Positions 23,474 to 33,300 of a DNA stretch of 64,000 bases are shown here, piece after piece (position 1 is the stretch's first letter; every line of letters begins with the position of its first letter). The translations under genes were made by a program, and so were the position numbers. The stretch is from Pseudomonadota bacterium. Lineage in GTDB: Bacteria; Myxococcota_A; UBA796; GCA-2862545. The notes under the pieces were generated by a model. It worked only from the letters and a program-made list of their open reading frames with translations, did not search any database and was not told where the DNA came from. Location: positions 1 to 64,000 of the forward strand of contig SXOB01000092.1 of assembly GCA_005776945.1 (NCBI GenBank). Reading direction: 5' to 3'.

Positions 23474-25095
23474 CCGTGCCGCTTCGGACTCGATTTGCGC
23501 CCTCACCGACGGGCTCGTTGCACGTCGGCGGCGTTCGAACGGCGCTGTATTGCCGGCTCGTTGCGCGGCAGACCGGGGGGCGCTTCCTCCTGCGAATCGA
23601 GGACACCGATCGGGCGCGAAGCACGGAGGAGGCTGCGTCGGGCATCGTCGCCGACCTGCGCTGGCTCGGCCTCACCTGGGACGAAGGCCCCGATGCGCCG
23701 AGCGCCTGTGGCCCCTTCTTCCAGAGCCAGCGCCTTGAGCGCTACGACGAGGTCCTGCGCTCCCTCTTGGCCTCTGGCCACGCCTACGAGGCCTGGGAGG
23801 ACGCCGCCGAACTCGCCGCCATGCGCCAGGCCGCCGAAGCCGCAGGAGACGCCCTCCGCTACCGCCGGCGACAGGTGTCGGCTGCCCAGGTGGAGGCATG
23901 GAAGGCCGAAGGTCGCCGCCCCGTCGTGCGCCTCGCCGCCCCCAACAAGGACGTCACCCACGACGACGTCATCCTCGGACCCGTCACCGTGGAGGCCGCA
24001 CAGCTCGACGACTTCGTGCTTCGCAAGGCCGACGGCTTCCCGACCTACCATTTCGCCGTCGTCGTCGACGACCATGACATGGGAATCGACCTCGTGCTCC
24101 GTGGCCAAGAGCACCTGATGAACACCCACAAACACCTGCAGATCTACGAGGCTCTGGGCTGGACGCCGCCCCGAGCTGGCCACCTGCCCCTCATCTTCAA
24201 TCCCACGGGGACGAAGATGAGCAAGCGGGACAAGGCACGGGTCGCCCGTGAAGCCGTCCGCGCCAAGGCCGCTGCATCCTCGCACGGCAAAGACCTCGCG
24301 TGGCTGGCGGAACTCACGGGGCTGCCTGTCGCCGAGCTCGCCGCATTCATGGCCAAGACGAACGACGGCGTCGCGACGGCGACCCTGATCGCGCAGCGTT
24401 TGAACGTCGCCCTGCCCCTCATCGAGGTGGCCGACTTCCGGATGCAAGGATTCCTCCCCGAGGCCATCGTCAACATGATGGCGCTGCTCGGCTTCGGCAC
24501 CGAGGACGGCCGCGAGGTGCTCTCGCAGGAGGAGCTCGCCGAGGTCTTCGACCTGCGCCGCGTCAACCTGACCGCCGCCCGGTTCGACGAAACGAAGGCG
24601 CGCTGGATGAACGGACAGTGGATGGTGCGCCTTTCCCCAGACGCCCTGGCCAAGCACTTCGAAGCCTGGTGCGCCCTGACCGACAGTCCGTTTGCCCGGT
24701 GGACGGCGGACCGCCGCACGCGGCTGCTCGAGAACTACAAGGCGCGCGCCTCGACGTTCGCCGAGCTCGCCGTCGCCGCCCGCGCCTACCTCGTCGCCCC
24801 AGATTCCTGGGATGAGGCCGCCCTGCGCAAGCACCTAGGCATCGAAGGCCGCCAGGCCCTTTCCGCCGTTCGCGCCGCCCTTGGCGACCTCGAGGACGAC
24901 GCACCAGCGACGGTGTCGGCCACGGTCGCGGCCGTCGCGGAACGCCTGGGATTGGGCCTCGGAAAGGTCGCCCAACCCTTGCGCGTCGCGTTCATGGGCG
25001 TCCCCGTCAGCCCGCCCATCGAGGAAACCTACGCGCTCCTTGGCCGAGAGGAGGCCCTCTCCCGCATCGACCGCCTACTTGCCCACCTGGGCTGA
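23470..25095 (+). CDS. gltX: Glutamyl-tRNA synthetase
   Basis: A 541-residue class I aminoacyl-tRNA synthetase that charges tRNA with glutamate. The HIGH-type motif is in SPTGSLHVGG (about 11-20) and KMSKR is at 249-253. An extra segment of roughly 60 residues follows KMSKR, making the protein longer than the usual 470-500; similar long forms exist in other phyla. The C-terminal anticodon-binding domain appears complete. The start overlaps the AstE-like stop (ATGA) and the 3' end overlaps tatC on the other strand by 21 bp. Only one GltX is in the window, so discriminating versus non-discriminating type cannot be decided. Confidence 0.95.
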   Translation: MTVPLRTRFAPSPTGSLHVGGVRTALYCRLVARQTGGRFLLRIEDTDRARSTEEAASGIVADLRWLGLTWDEGPDAPSACGPFFQSQRLERYDEVLRSLLASGHAYEAWEDAAELAAMRQAAEAAGDALRYRRRQVSAAQVEAWKAEGRRPVVRLAAPNKDVTHDDVILGPVTVEAAQLDDFVLRKADGFPTYHFAVVVDDHDMGIDLVLRGQEHLMNTHKHLQIYEALGWTPPRAGHLPLIFNPTGTKMSKRDKARVAREAVRAKAAASSHGKDLAWLAELTGLPVAELAAFMAKTNDGVATATLIAQRLNVALPLIEVADFRMQGFLPEAIVNMMALLGFGTEDGREVLSQEELAEVFDLRRVNLTAARFDETKARWMNGQWMVRLSPDALAKHFEAWCALTDSPFARWTADRRTRLLENYKARASTFAELAVAARAYLVAPDSWDEAALRKHLGIEGRQALSAVRAALGDLEDDAPATVSATVAAVAERLGLGLGKVAQPLRVAFMGVPVSPPIEETYALLGREEALSRIDRLLAHLG

Positions 25096-25878
25096 CGCCG
25101 GTTCCGGCTCTGCGCGCACTTTGGTCGTGAAGGCCCACGCCACACCGATGCTGGCTACGTACAGGGCCATCAGCGGAATCGCGAGCAGGGTCTGCGTGAG
25201 CACGTCCGGCGGCGTGATGAGCGCAGCCAAGATGAAGATGGCAACGATGGCGTAGCGAAACGCGCGAATCATGTCGCGGTGGTCGATGAGGCCCATACGC
25301 GCGAGGAAGAACGTCACCACGGGCAGTTGGAAGGACAGGCCAAAGGCGCCCATCATCCGCAAGACCGCCGAGAGGTAGCCGTCGACGGATACCATGGCCT
25401 GCGCGTCGACCACGGTGACGAAGAACGGAAACGCATTGGGAAAGATGACGTAGTAACAAAAGGCGGCACCGCTCAGAAACAAGCCCGTGCTGGTCAGCGT
25501 GAGCGGCAACACGATGCGCCGCTCCGTCTTGTAGAGACCTGGCGCGATGAACTGCCAGACCTGCCACGTGACAAATGGGCTCGACGCCACCAAGCCGGTC
25601 GCGATGGCGACATGCATCGTGACGTACATCCCCTCGAAGGGGCTACCGATGAGCGAGAGGCCCCCTACCACCCCGGCATCCGCGAGCGCCTGATCGAACG
25701 GAGCCCGAAGAAACGCAAGGATCGGGTCGACCGTCCAGAAGCCCGCCCCGGTGAAGAGAAGGAGCGCGAGGAGGGATTTGATCAGGCGATCGCGCAGCTC
25801 ACGCAGGTGATCGAGGAGCGGCATGCGCGCCTGCTCGACTTCGTCCTCCGGGTCGGGCGCAGCCGTTGGCGTCGTCAC
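25075..25878 (-). CDS. tatC: Sec-independent protein translocase TatC
   Basis: A 267-residue inner-membrane protein with six hydrophobic segments. It has the hallmark cytoplasmic N-terminus MPLLDHLRELRDRL, and the conserved W-Q-F-I-A-P-G-L motif after the second helix. It binds twin-arginine signal peptides and forms the receptor of the Tat pathway for folded proteins. The GTG start overlaps the tatB-like stop (GTGA). The 3' end overlaps gltX on the other strand. Confidence 0.96.
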   Translation of the reverse strand: MTTPTAAPDPEDEVEQARMPLLDHLRELRDRLIKSLLALLLFTGAGFWTVDPILAFLRAPFDQALADAGVVGGLSLIGSPFEGMYVTMHVAIATGLVASSPFVTWQVWQFIAPGLYKTERRIVLPLTLTSTGLFLSGAAFCYYVIFPNAFPFFVTVVDAQAMVSVDGYLSAVLRMMGAFGLSFQLPVVTFFLARMGLIDHRDMIRAFRYAIVAIFILAALITPPDVLTQTLLAIPLMALYVASIGVAWAFTTKVRAEPEPASAQVGK

Positions 25879-26252
25879 CGCGTTTCCGCTCGGACGGGCG
25901 CGGGATCTTCTGGGTCGCCGTGACCAGGTGCCGGAGGCGCAAGAACCGGCGGGGTTTCCGCCGCCTCCACACCTGGGAGGGTGGCTGGCTGGGCGGCTGC
26001 CCCGCTTGCCGTCGCGCGGGCGCGTTCTTCGGTCAACTGGCGGCGACGCTCTTGGAGTTTGGCGTAGCGTTCAGCCGCTTCCTGGCGGTCAGCCTCCAAC
26101 ATGAAGGCACGGCGCAGGTCGTCGGCCGTCCGCCGCGCCTGGCCGTACCAACGGCCCGCTTGACGCATCAAGCGAGGCAATTCTTCCGGGCCGACCACGA
26201 CCAGCGCGACAAGCCCGATCACAACGAGTTCGGTGAAGCCGACCCCGAGCAC
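25875..26252 (-). CDS. tatB: TatB/TatA-type translocase subunit
   Basis: About 125 residues: one N-terminal transmembrane helix starting LGVGFTELVVIGLVALVVVG, a PEELP hinge and an amphipathic helix, then a charged coiled coil and a Pro/Ala-rich tail. The glutamate in the helix (FTEL) and the long tail favour TatB over TatA. I chose GTG at 26252 because GGGGG lies 5 bp before it; a TTG at 26264 would add four residues. Coupled to tatC by a 4-bp overlap. A separate TatA, if present, is outside the window. Confidence 0.88.
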   Translation of the reverse strand: MLGVGFTELVVIGLVALVVVGPEELPRLMRQAGRWYGQARRTADDLRRAFMLEADRQEAAERYAKLQERRRQLTEERARATASGAAAQPATLPGVEAAETPPVLAPPAPGHGDPEDPAPVRAETR

Positions 26253-26326
26253 GGGCGCCCCCAAAGCCCCCCTAACCGGTGGCCCGACGACGAGGCTGCG
26301 GCTACCGCGACACGGTCGGAGGACAC

Positions 26327-27847
26327 ATGTTGTCTTGGATCATCGCCACAGGCGCCCTCGCCGTCACGCCAGGGCCCTGCAAGCTGCCCGAAGGCGTCCG
26401 CCCCGCCCAGCCGCGCCCCGCCTGGGTCTACGAGGCCGTGAGCACCACGCACCCGCTGCGCATCCACTGGATCGACCCCGCAGCGGAGACGCGGGCCATG
26501 CAGGCGCTCGCCGCGGCAGAGTTGTCGTGGGACATCCAAGTCACCCAGATGGGCTTTCGCGCGCCCTTGCTGCCAGATCTCGCCGACGGCGAGGAATTCG
26601 ACATCTACATGGCCCCCATCGGCTGGGGCTACGCCTACGTGACGGCGGATGAGTGGCCGTACGTCGACCCCGTCCCTGGCGACGGTTTCAACGGCGCGAG
26701 CGCCTATATGGTCATCGACGAAGGCCTGAGCGAGGCCTGGATCGACTCCTACATCGCGCACGAGTTCCAACACGTCAGCCAATACGCGACGGACTTCTCC
26801 GAGTGGACCCTACCCATTTGGGAGTCGGTCGCCACGGCCGCCCAGGAATGGACGCTGGGTTGGCCGGCCAGCGACTGGGACTACGACGTCAACGGGTTCC
26901 AGGCCGTTCCCTGGGCACCCACCGTGCTCGCCGACCAATACGAACTTGTCGGGACCTTCGGCGCGATGCGCGCCTACAACTTCGAATACGGTGGGGCCCT
27001 CTGGGTGATGCACCTGGACCGCACCTACGGTACTGGCGACGGCGCCCTTGGCGTCGCACTTTGGCAAAACGCGGCCCAGGAAGGGTACCCCAACGAGCCC
27101 GACGCGCTGGACGCGGTGGCCGCCACGGCCGGCACGACCGTCGGCGGATTCTTGTCGACGCTGGCCCGCGACCGCTGGCTCGTGGGACCCGAGTGGGACA
27201 CCCGCGGCCTGTTTGAGGCTCAGTACTGGTCGGAGGGCGACATCCCGTCCCACGACACGATCGCGACGCCGGCGTTGCCCGCCACCTGGACGCCTTCGGA
27301 GCCCCCGATGGTCGTCGGACAGGCCTTCGTGGACATCGACTTGGAAGCCCTGGACCCCGCCAAGGACCTTCGCATCGTCGCACGTTCGGACGGCGGCGCG
27401 CTCAGCGGCCTCACCGTGTTGTGGTGGCGGACCGATGGGACCGCCGGCGACGCGGTTGCCGACGGCGTGAACCCAGAAATCCGAGTGCCTGCTGGGGACC
27501 TCGACCGCGTCGTCGTCGCGGTCAGCCACGCCGGTCATCCGTCGTGGGACGGAGACGACGACGCCTACCAGGAAGGCGACCACGTCGTGGACTTCGATCT
27601 GTCCGACCCGCTGCCGCCCCCGCCGCCGACGACCACGCCGCCGGGCGGGACAACCGCGCCGCCGCCGACCGACCCGCCGACCGACCCCTCGGATCCGACC
27701 GACCCAGGCACGACGCCAACCAACGACGGCGACTCCGCGGACCCCCCTTCCGAGGATGCCGGCAAGGGCTGCAAGTGCGACCAGAGCGGCACAGGCTCTT
27801 GGGGCCTTTGGCTCGGCGCCCTCGCCCTGGTCCGCCGCCGTCGATGA
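26327..27847 (+). CDS. Secreted HExxH metalloprotease with MYXO-CTERM-like tail
   Basis: A 506-residue exported protein. The start at 26327 follows GGAGGA at 26318-26323 and gives a signal peptide MLSWIIATGALAV. The catalytic motif is HEFQH (His145, Glu146, His149) with a likely third ligand Glu166 in WESVATAAQE, the arrangement of gluzincin-like families (it resembles the MXAN_6640-type putative metalloproteases, from memory). After a beta-rich domain there is a Pro/Thr-rich stalk and a tail KGCKCDQSGTG...WLGALALVRRRR, a MYXO-CTERM-like sorting signal that would anchor it at the cell surface. The stop overlaps the GST gene start. Confidence 0.82.
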   Translation: MLSWIIATGALAVTPGPCKLPEGVRPAQPRPAWVYEAVSTTHPLRIHWIDPAAETRAMQALAAAELSWDIQVTQMGFRAPLLPDLADGEEFDIYMAPIGWGYAYVTADEWPYVDPVPGDGFNGASAYMVIDEGLSEAWIDSYIAHEFQHVSQYATDFSEWTLPIWESVATAAQEWTLGWPASDWDYDVNGFQAVPWAPTVLADQYELVGTFGAMRAYNFEYGGALWVMHLDRTYGTGDGALGVALWQNAAQEGYPNEPDALDAVAATAGTTVGGFLSTLARDRWLVGPEWDTRGLFEAQYWSEGDIPSHDTIATPALPATWTPSEPPMVVGQAFVDIDLEALDPAKDLRIVARSDGGALSGLTVLWWRTDGTAGDAVADGVNPEIRVPAGDLDRVVVAVSHAGHPSWDGDDDAYQEGDHVVDFDLSDPLPPPPPTTTPPGGTTAPPPTDPPTDPSDPTDPGTTPTNDGDSADPPSEDAGKGCKCDQSGTGSWGLWLGALALVRRRR

Positions 27848-28455
27848 TCGACGTCTACGGCGCCTGGTCCTCGAACCCGATGAAGGTTCGCCTCGGGCTC
27901 GAGGAACTAGGCCTTCCCTACCGTTGGCACGACCTGGACCTCGGAAAGCGCGAGCAGCGCACCCCCGAGCACCTCGCCCGCCACCCACGCGGCAAGGTGC
28001 CCGTCTTGATGGCCGACGGCGTGCGCGTCTTCGAATCCAACGCCGCCCTCGTTTGGCTGGGGGAGCGCACCGGGCGCCTATGGCCCACGGACTCGGCGGG
28101 CCGGGGCGAGGCGCTGTCGTGGATGTTCACCGAGGCCGCCGCCTTTCAGGAAGCGGCCGGCACCTTTTTCTGGGCCCGTGCCGTGGCACCACGCTTTGGA
28201 CGACCGCCAACGCCGGACGCCGAACTGGCGGTGGCGACGAAGAAGCTCCGACCCCTCCTCGACGTGCTCACCCAGCGTCTTGAAGACGGCCCGTACCTAC
28301 TCGGCGATTTTTCGCTCGTCGATTGCGCCTACGGCGCGTGGTTCCCCGTGATCGACCTGACCGATCATCCCGCCCTGGCCGCGTGGCTCGAGCGGATGAG
28401 GTCGCGCCCGTCTTGGGCCGCGTGCGCCGTCGAGCGGACCTACGGGCTGGCTTGA
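27844..28455 (+). CDS. Glutathione S-transferase family protein
   Basis: A 203-residue cytosolic protein with a thioredoxin-like N-terminal domain (catalytic Ser probably in AWSSNPMK; the cis-Pro region is KVPVL; ESNAAL binds the gamma-glutamyl part of glutathione) and an all-helical C-terminal domain. The substrate is unknown. It starts within the stop of the metalloprotease gene (ATGA). Its 3' end overlaps the MFS gene on the other strand by 16 bp. Confidence 0.9.
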   Translation: MIDVYGAWSSNPMKVRLGLEELGLPYRWHDLDLGKREQRTPEHLARHPRGKVPVLMADGVRVFESNAALVWLGERTGRLWPTDSAGRGEALSWMFTEAAAFQEAAGTFFWARAVAPRFGRPPTPDAELAVATKKLRPLLDVLTQRLEDGPYLLGDFSLVDCAYGAWFPVIDLTDHPALAAWLERMRSRPSWAACAVERTYGLA

Positions 28456-29554
28456 CAGCGACGCTGTGCTGCGACGGCCGCTACGCACAGGGGCTGGAGC
28501 AAGAGCAGGGCCAGGGCCCCCGTGAGCCCCCATCGGTCCGCCACGGCACCGATGATGAGCGGAAGGACGATGTCGAGCGTCCCGACGACGCGTAAGCACG
28601 CAGCGACGGTGCCAGGTCGATCGGGCACACAAGCGTAGGCGAGGGCCGTCGTCAAGGGCCAAAGGGGGGCCGCGAAGGCGCCGATCAGGAGCGAGACAGG
28701 TACGGCCGCTACCGGCGGAAGCGCCAGCCAAAGGCACCAGGCCGGGATCAGCGCGCAGGCACTGACAAGCAACGTCGTCTCCGGCCGCCACTGCAGCCGC
28801 TCGACAACGGCCAACCCGGCGAGTGCGCCCACCGCAAACGCGCCTGCAGAGAGGCCGAGCGCCTCCTCGCCGAGACCCGCCCGCCACAACCACGTCGACG
28901 TCGTAGCGACCCAGATTTCGTCGAACAGCGTACACACGGTGGCCGCCAATGCGGCCCACCACAATGGCGCACTACTCCACCACTCGGTCCCGCTGTCCGA
29001 TTCCTCGTCGTCGCCACCTGAGGCCTCCCCTCCAGGCTCCACAACGTCGCAAAGGCAAGACCGACGGCCGCAAGGGCCCCGATTCCGCAAAGGGTCCGCC
29101 ACCCAAGTCCGGCCATTCCAAGCGCCGCGAACGCGAGCGGCCCCATGAGGTCGCCGGCGGCGCCGAACGCGGCCCACCTCGACAAGGTGGCGGGGACCGA
29201 CCGCGCTGTTGCGACCAGCTCGACCTCTGCCAAGCCGGTGGACAGGCCGCTGCCGATACCCCAGACCGAAACGCCGACGGCCACCGCGGTCCAACTGTTC
29301 GCAACAGCAAGCAGCAGATGGCCGACGCCCATGGCCATCAACGCGCCAAAAAGCAGGTTTCGACGCCCTACCCGGTCCGACCATGCCAAACCGAAGGGTT
29401 CGACGACCGTCCCTATGACGACGGGCACGGCAAAGATCGCTGCCGCGGCAGAAGACAGACCACCACCGAGCGACGACGCAAGTTCTGGCGTCGCCAACAT
29501 CGGCGCGCCCGCGGTCGCCTCGTCGAGCGCGGCCACGAGCAACAAACCCAACAT
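28440..29554 (-). pseudogene. MFS transporter interrupted by a frameshift
   Basis: The N-terminal half (from ATG 29554, MLGLLLVAALDEATAG..., with the MFS motif WSDRVGRRNLLFGAL between helices 2 and 3) is in one frame up to about 29030. The C-terminal half (six hydrophobic segments from about 28990 to 28440, ending AAQRRCQASP) is in another. Together they would give a normal 12-helix transporter of about 371 residues. The switch falls in the charged cytoplasmic loop between helices 6 and 7, near a G-run. It is either a real inactivating mutation or a one-base sequencing error. The start lies 45 bp after the upstream gene's stop. The transported substrate is unknown. Confidence 0.8.
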
Positions 29555-29598
29555 CGGTTGGCGTCAGATGGGTTCGGTCAGGCGTCGCATGCCCGATT

Positions 29599-32379
29599 CT
29601 ACCCCAGGGGAGCCGCTTCCAGTTGCCCTTGTACGAACTCGGCAACGAGGCGAGCATCCACCGACTTTCGCGGCACTGCGACCAAAGCCGGAACAAGGCG
29701 ACCCCGCACGGAGGCCACGCTGCCCCGGTCGCGCTCTGCCTCCGCAAGCGCCGCTACGAATCGGAGCAGGCCCACGAGTCGATCCGCCGGTGCCGTCGCA
29801 TGGGCTGCCGCCCGCTCGAACAGACCCCGTGCACGTTCCAGGTCCCCTTCCTGAGCCTCCAAAGCGCCACACCAGGCCGAAAACAGCGCCGAAGGTCCCG
29901 CCAAGCCCGCATTCTCCAGCAGGTTGATGGCCCGAGAGTAGTAGTCGCGTGCCGCCGTTCGGTTGCCAGACACGTGCTGGGCGATGCCAAGGTAGCCCAT
30001 GTCGTAGCCCTCGAGGGCGGGGTCCCGAAGCGCGCGATGAAGCGAAAGCGATTGTAGGAGATGACGCCGCGCCTCATCGCGGCGACCGGCCGTCAAATGG
30101 GCGCGCCCAAGCAAAGACATCGACATCGCCTCGCAACGTCGCGCGCTGCCCAATCCAGCAAGTCGGACGGCGAGTTCCAGCGGTTCAATGACCTCCTCGA
30201 CCAGGCCTTGGGACAGGTCGACGGCGGCCCCGGCCGACAGACTCATCGCATGCAGGGTCCGGTCGCCAACCTCCTCAGCCAAGCGCGCCGCTTCACGGAA
30301 GCAACTTCGCGCGTCGCCCGAACGCCCCTGAACACGCCGAATCTGGCCCAAGTGCTCCAAGGCCTCGGCCTCCGCTCCTCGAATTTCCAAGGCGCGCGCA
30401 CGGGAGAGCGCCCGGCACAGCGCTTCCTCGCCGCCGGCGACATCCGACGCGGCGACCCGTGCAGCGCCCAACGCCACCTCAGCGCGCGTCGCATCATGAA
30501 CCTCAGACGCGTCGAGAAGCGCGGCGACCGCTCGTTCGAAGTGGTCCAGGCTGGCCTTGGCGGCACCCGTGCTCCCAAGGCAACGACCGGCCTCGAGGTA
30601 GCAGCGCCCCAAGATGGCGCCGTCACCGCGCGACATCGCACCGGTTCGAACCCGCTCCAAGTCCGCGAGCGCCTCGCCGGGGCGATTCGCCTCCCGCCAA
30701 AGCGTGGCGCGCGCCAACAAGAGGCCATCGAGGTCCGGACCCGCTTGGGTGTTCTCGATGGCGGCGTCGAGGCGCGGCCGTTCGACCTCGAACAGGCCGT
30801 AATGGGAGTTCACGTCCTGGAGCGCCAGCCACGCTCGAGCCGCCGTGGGAGCGTCGTTTCCAGTCGCCAAAGCGAGCAACGCGTCGGCCTGGGCGACCTT
30901 TCTCGCCGCGACTTCCGGCGCGTGCCGCCCAAGCGCCCACGCCTCCCAACGAGCGACGTCGGACAACACGCGTTCGGCAAGGCCCGCGGCCACCTCACGT
31001 CGATCGTCAGCGGAAATTCGAACGCGGAGTAGATCCGCGACGGCGGGATGCAACGCCCAGCGATCGAGACCCGCCGTATCGAGGGCAAACACGGACCGAA
31101 GCAGACCCCGACCGTGAAACGACGCGAGGAGAGGCAGGTCGGCGCCGACGACGGCAGCCAGGTCGGCGGGCGCCAGAGGACACGGGACCGCCGCACACCG
31201 CAACAGCGCGTCGCGAGACGGTCCTGGTAGCCGCACGAAGATTTCGTCGAGTACGCCTGCCTCGCCAACGTCGGAGTCACCGAGGCGCACAAGCAACTCG
31301 TCTGGGGCCGCCACGAGGAGCAGCGAAGCCAGCAAGGACAAGGCGAGTGGCGACCCGCCAACCCGATCCACAAGCGCGGCAAGACTGGCCTGGTTCACCG
31401 CCGGGGCCCCGAGGGAGGCGGCTCGTTCCGCGAGGTACTCGGCCGCTGGGCTGTCGCCGCTCGACGTCCGCACAGGCAGCGGTCCAACTTCCCACACCAC
31501 CTCGCCAGGAAGGCCCAGTCGTTCGGGCGCCACGGCGACGATGCGAAGCGCCGGGGCCGCGCGCAACCACTCGCCGAGTTCCTCGCGAACCTCCGGACCC
31601 ACGGCGTCAATGAGGAGCGTCGTCCGGTCCCTTTGCGCCAAGGCAAACCCAAGTTGCTCGGTGGCCGCCGCCCGCCCGGCCCCTCGGCCCAACGACAAGT
31701 CCATGGACACGGCTACGCCACGAAACAAGGCGGCGGCGGTAGCGTCGCCGCACCGTACCGGGACCACGTCGCCCGCCTCGGACCGGAGGCGGTGGGCCAG
31801 ATTGGACAACAGCGCGCTCCGGCCACTCCCCGGCGGACCGATCAGCGTAAGGTGACGGACGCCAAGACCAAGGAGCTCCGCCATCCCAGCCAGGGCCCGT
31901 TCAGGCCCCCAAGCCGGACGGCCGGGCAGTGCGGCCGCACGCGGGGGCGCGGGCGCAAAGTCCAGGTCCCGAGGCAACCCCTGGTAGAGGCGACATCGGC
32001 CACGAAAGCCGGCCAGCGCCACACCGCCCAAATCCCGCAGCACGAGCGCGGCCCCACCGAGGTCCGTCCAACAGCTCTCCGTGAGCAACATCTGGCCTGG
32101 CACGGCCACGTGAAGGACGCGCGCGATGTGGTCGACGGCGGGTCCATCGGCCAGCTCATGCGTGAGGCTGGCCGGCCCGACGTGGATGGCCACACGAAGG
32201 TCGCGCCGCGCGGTGCGCGCCTCCCTCAGCGCGACACTGGCCGCCGCGATGGCCGACCGCACGTCGCCATGGACGAACAGCATGCCTTGGGCCGCCGAGG
32301 CCACCTCGCGCGCACCCGCACGCGCGCCCTCGAAGTCGCCCCCGTAGAGGGCCAGGACGTGAGCGCCGGGTCGGAGCAT
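29599..32379 (-). CDS. Cyclase-like domain / P-loop ATPase / TPR signalling protein
   Basis: A 926-residue cytoplasmic protein. Residues 1-120 resemble a class III nucleotide cyclase domain (AIHVGPASL, then GPAVDHIARV...PGQMLL) but without the metal-binding Asp residues, so it is probably a regulatory remnant. A P-loop region follows around residue 180, reading GPPGSGRSALL; the Walker A lysine is replaced by Arg. From about 480 to the end are TPR-like helical repeats. The layout recalls STAND/LAL-type regulators without a DNA-binding domain. The ATG at 32379 was chosen because it lies 10 bp after the upstream stop; 42 extra open codons upstream are inside that gene. Confidence 0.75.
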   Translation of the reverse strand: MLRPGAHVLALYGGDFEGARAGAREVASAAQGMLFVHGDVRSAIAAASVALREARTARRDLRVAIHVGPASLTHELADGPAVDHIARVLHVAVPGQMLLTESCWTDLGGAALVLRDLGGVALAGFRGRCRLYQGLPRDLDFAPAPPRAAALPGRPAWGPERALAGMAELLGLGVRHLTLIGPPGSGRSALLSNLAHRLRSEAGDVVPVRCGDATAAALFRGVAVSMDLSLGRGAGRAAATEQLGFALAQRDRTTLLIDAVGPEVREELGEWLRAAPALRIVAVAPERLGLPGEVVWEVGPLPVRTSSGDSPAAEYLAERAASLGAPAVNQASLAALVDRVGGSPLALSLLASLLLVAAPDELLVRLGDSDVGEAGVLDEIFVRLPGPSRDALLRCAAVPCPLAPADLAAVVGADLPLLASFHGRGLLRSVFALDTAGLDRWALHPAVADLLRVRISADDRREVAAGLAERVLSDVARWEAWALGRHAPEVAARKVAQADALLALATGNDAPTAARAWLALQDVNSHYGLFEVERPRLDAAIENTQAGPDLDGLLLARATLWREANRPGEALADLERVRTGAMSRGDGAILGRCYLEAGRCLGSTGAAKASLDHFERAVAALLDASEVHDATRAEVALGAARVAASDVAGGEEALCRALSRARALEIRGAEAEALEHLGQIRRVQGRSGDARSCFREAARLAEEVGDRTLHAMSLSAGAAVDLSQGLVEEVIEPLELAVRLAGLGSARRCEAMSMSLLGRAHLTAGRRDEARRHLLQSLSLHRALRDPALEGYDMGYLGIAQHVSGNRTAARDYYSRAINLLENAGLAGPSALFSAWCGALEAQEGDLERARGLFERAAAHATAPADRLVGLLRFVAALAEAERDRGSVASVRGRLVPALVAVPRKSVDARLVAEFVQGQLEAAPLG

Positions 32380-32389
32380 CGTTGCCGCG

Positions 32390-33289
32390 TCAGCGCGGCA
32401 GGACCAAGTCGTAGAAGTGAGTTTCGTCGCGCAGTACGACGGCCAAGGCCTCCCCGTTGGCCGAGATGGACAAACTCTCTGGCGCGGCGGGAGTTTCGAC
32501 CTCACCGAGCATCAGGCCCGAAGCGCCATCCAACCAAAGGAGCGCGCCCACGTCGCCCCGCGACACGGCCACCGTGGCGGCCGCGCGATCTCCGGCTGCG
32601 TCGAGCGCCGTGATCGCGCCATCGACGTCGGTGGTCCAACGAACGAGTCCGTTGGCCTCGATGGCCGTCACAACGTGACCACCCAGTTCGGCGACGTAGG
32701 CCACCGAGGCGAGGTCGTCCCACACGACGAGGTCGGCGGCGCCGGGGATCTCCGCTTCCACGCCGCCCACACCGAGGATTCGGGTGCCCGAAGCGCCGAC
32801 CACAACGACCTGATCTTCGTCGATAGCGTCGAAGCCGCGTCCACAGTCCGCCTCGACCACGCGACCGCTGTCCGTCCAGACCACGCTGCAGGCGCCAGCC
32901 TGATCGACCCAAGCGACCACTTCCCCATCGACCAACCGGGCGTCGACGACGCCAGGGACGTCGATCGACATCACACGGTCTTCGACACGGCTCGATTCCA
33001 CGAGGTCCACGCGATCGGCGCCGACCACGGCCGCAGTCTCCGGACCGAGCTCAGTGTCCCCCGCATCCGTCACGGTTTCGCCTTCGCCCGGCATGTCGTA
33101 GTCGCCCGTCACCGTTCCGTTGATGGTCTGGAAGGGGCAGCTGACGTCGTACATGCCCGCGCGCCCTGTTTCGCCGTTGTCGAACAACTCGACACCGGCC
33201 GTTGGCGTACGGAGCGTGGACCGGAAGGCCACCGGCGAGCGCGCCTCGTCCGTGCCACCACACGCCAGCAGGTACATCAAGTACGACAT
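32390..33289 (-). CDS. Lipoprotein, beta-propeller-like
   Basis: A 299-residue lipoprotein (MSYLMYLLAC, lipidated Cys at residue 10). The body has repeating short beta-strand patterns with VVAWVDQ, VVVVGASG, LVVWDDL and ALLWLDG, as in a WD40 or NHL-type propeller, but no clear motif. GGGAGG lies 4 bp before the ATG at 33289 (a GTG one codon earlier is also possible). It is 10 bp upstream of the cyclase-like/TPR gene on the same strand, so the two form an operon. Function unknown. Confidence 0.65.
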   Translation of the reverse strand: MSYLMYLLACGGTDEARSPVAFRSTLRTPTAGVELFDNGETGRAGMYDVSCPFQTINGTVTGDYDMPGEGETVTDAGDTELGPETAAVVGADRVDLVESSRVEDRVMSIDVPGVVDARLVDGEVVAWVDQAGACSVVWTDSGRVVEADCGRGFDAIDEDQVVVVGASGTRILGVGGVEAEIPGAADLVVWDDLASVAYVAELGGHVVTAIEANGLVRWTTDVDGAITALDAAGDRAAATVAVSRGDVGALLWLDGASGLMLGEVETPAAPESLSISANGEALAVVLRDETHFYDLVLPR

Positions 33290-33300
33290 CACGCCTCCCA

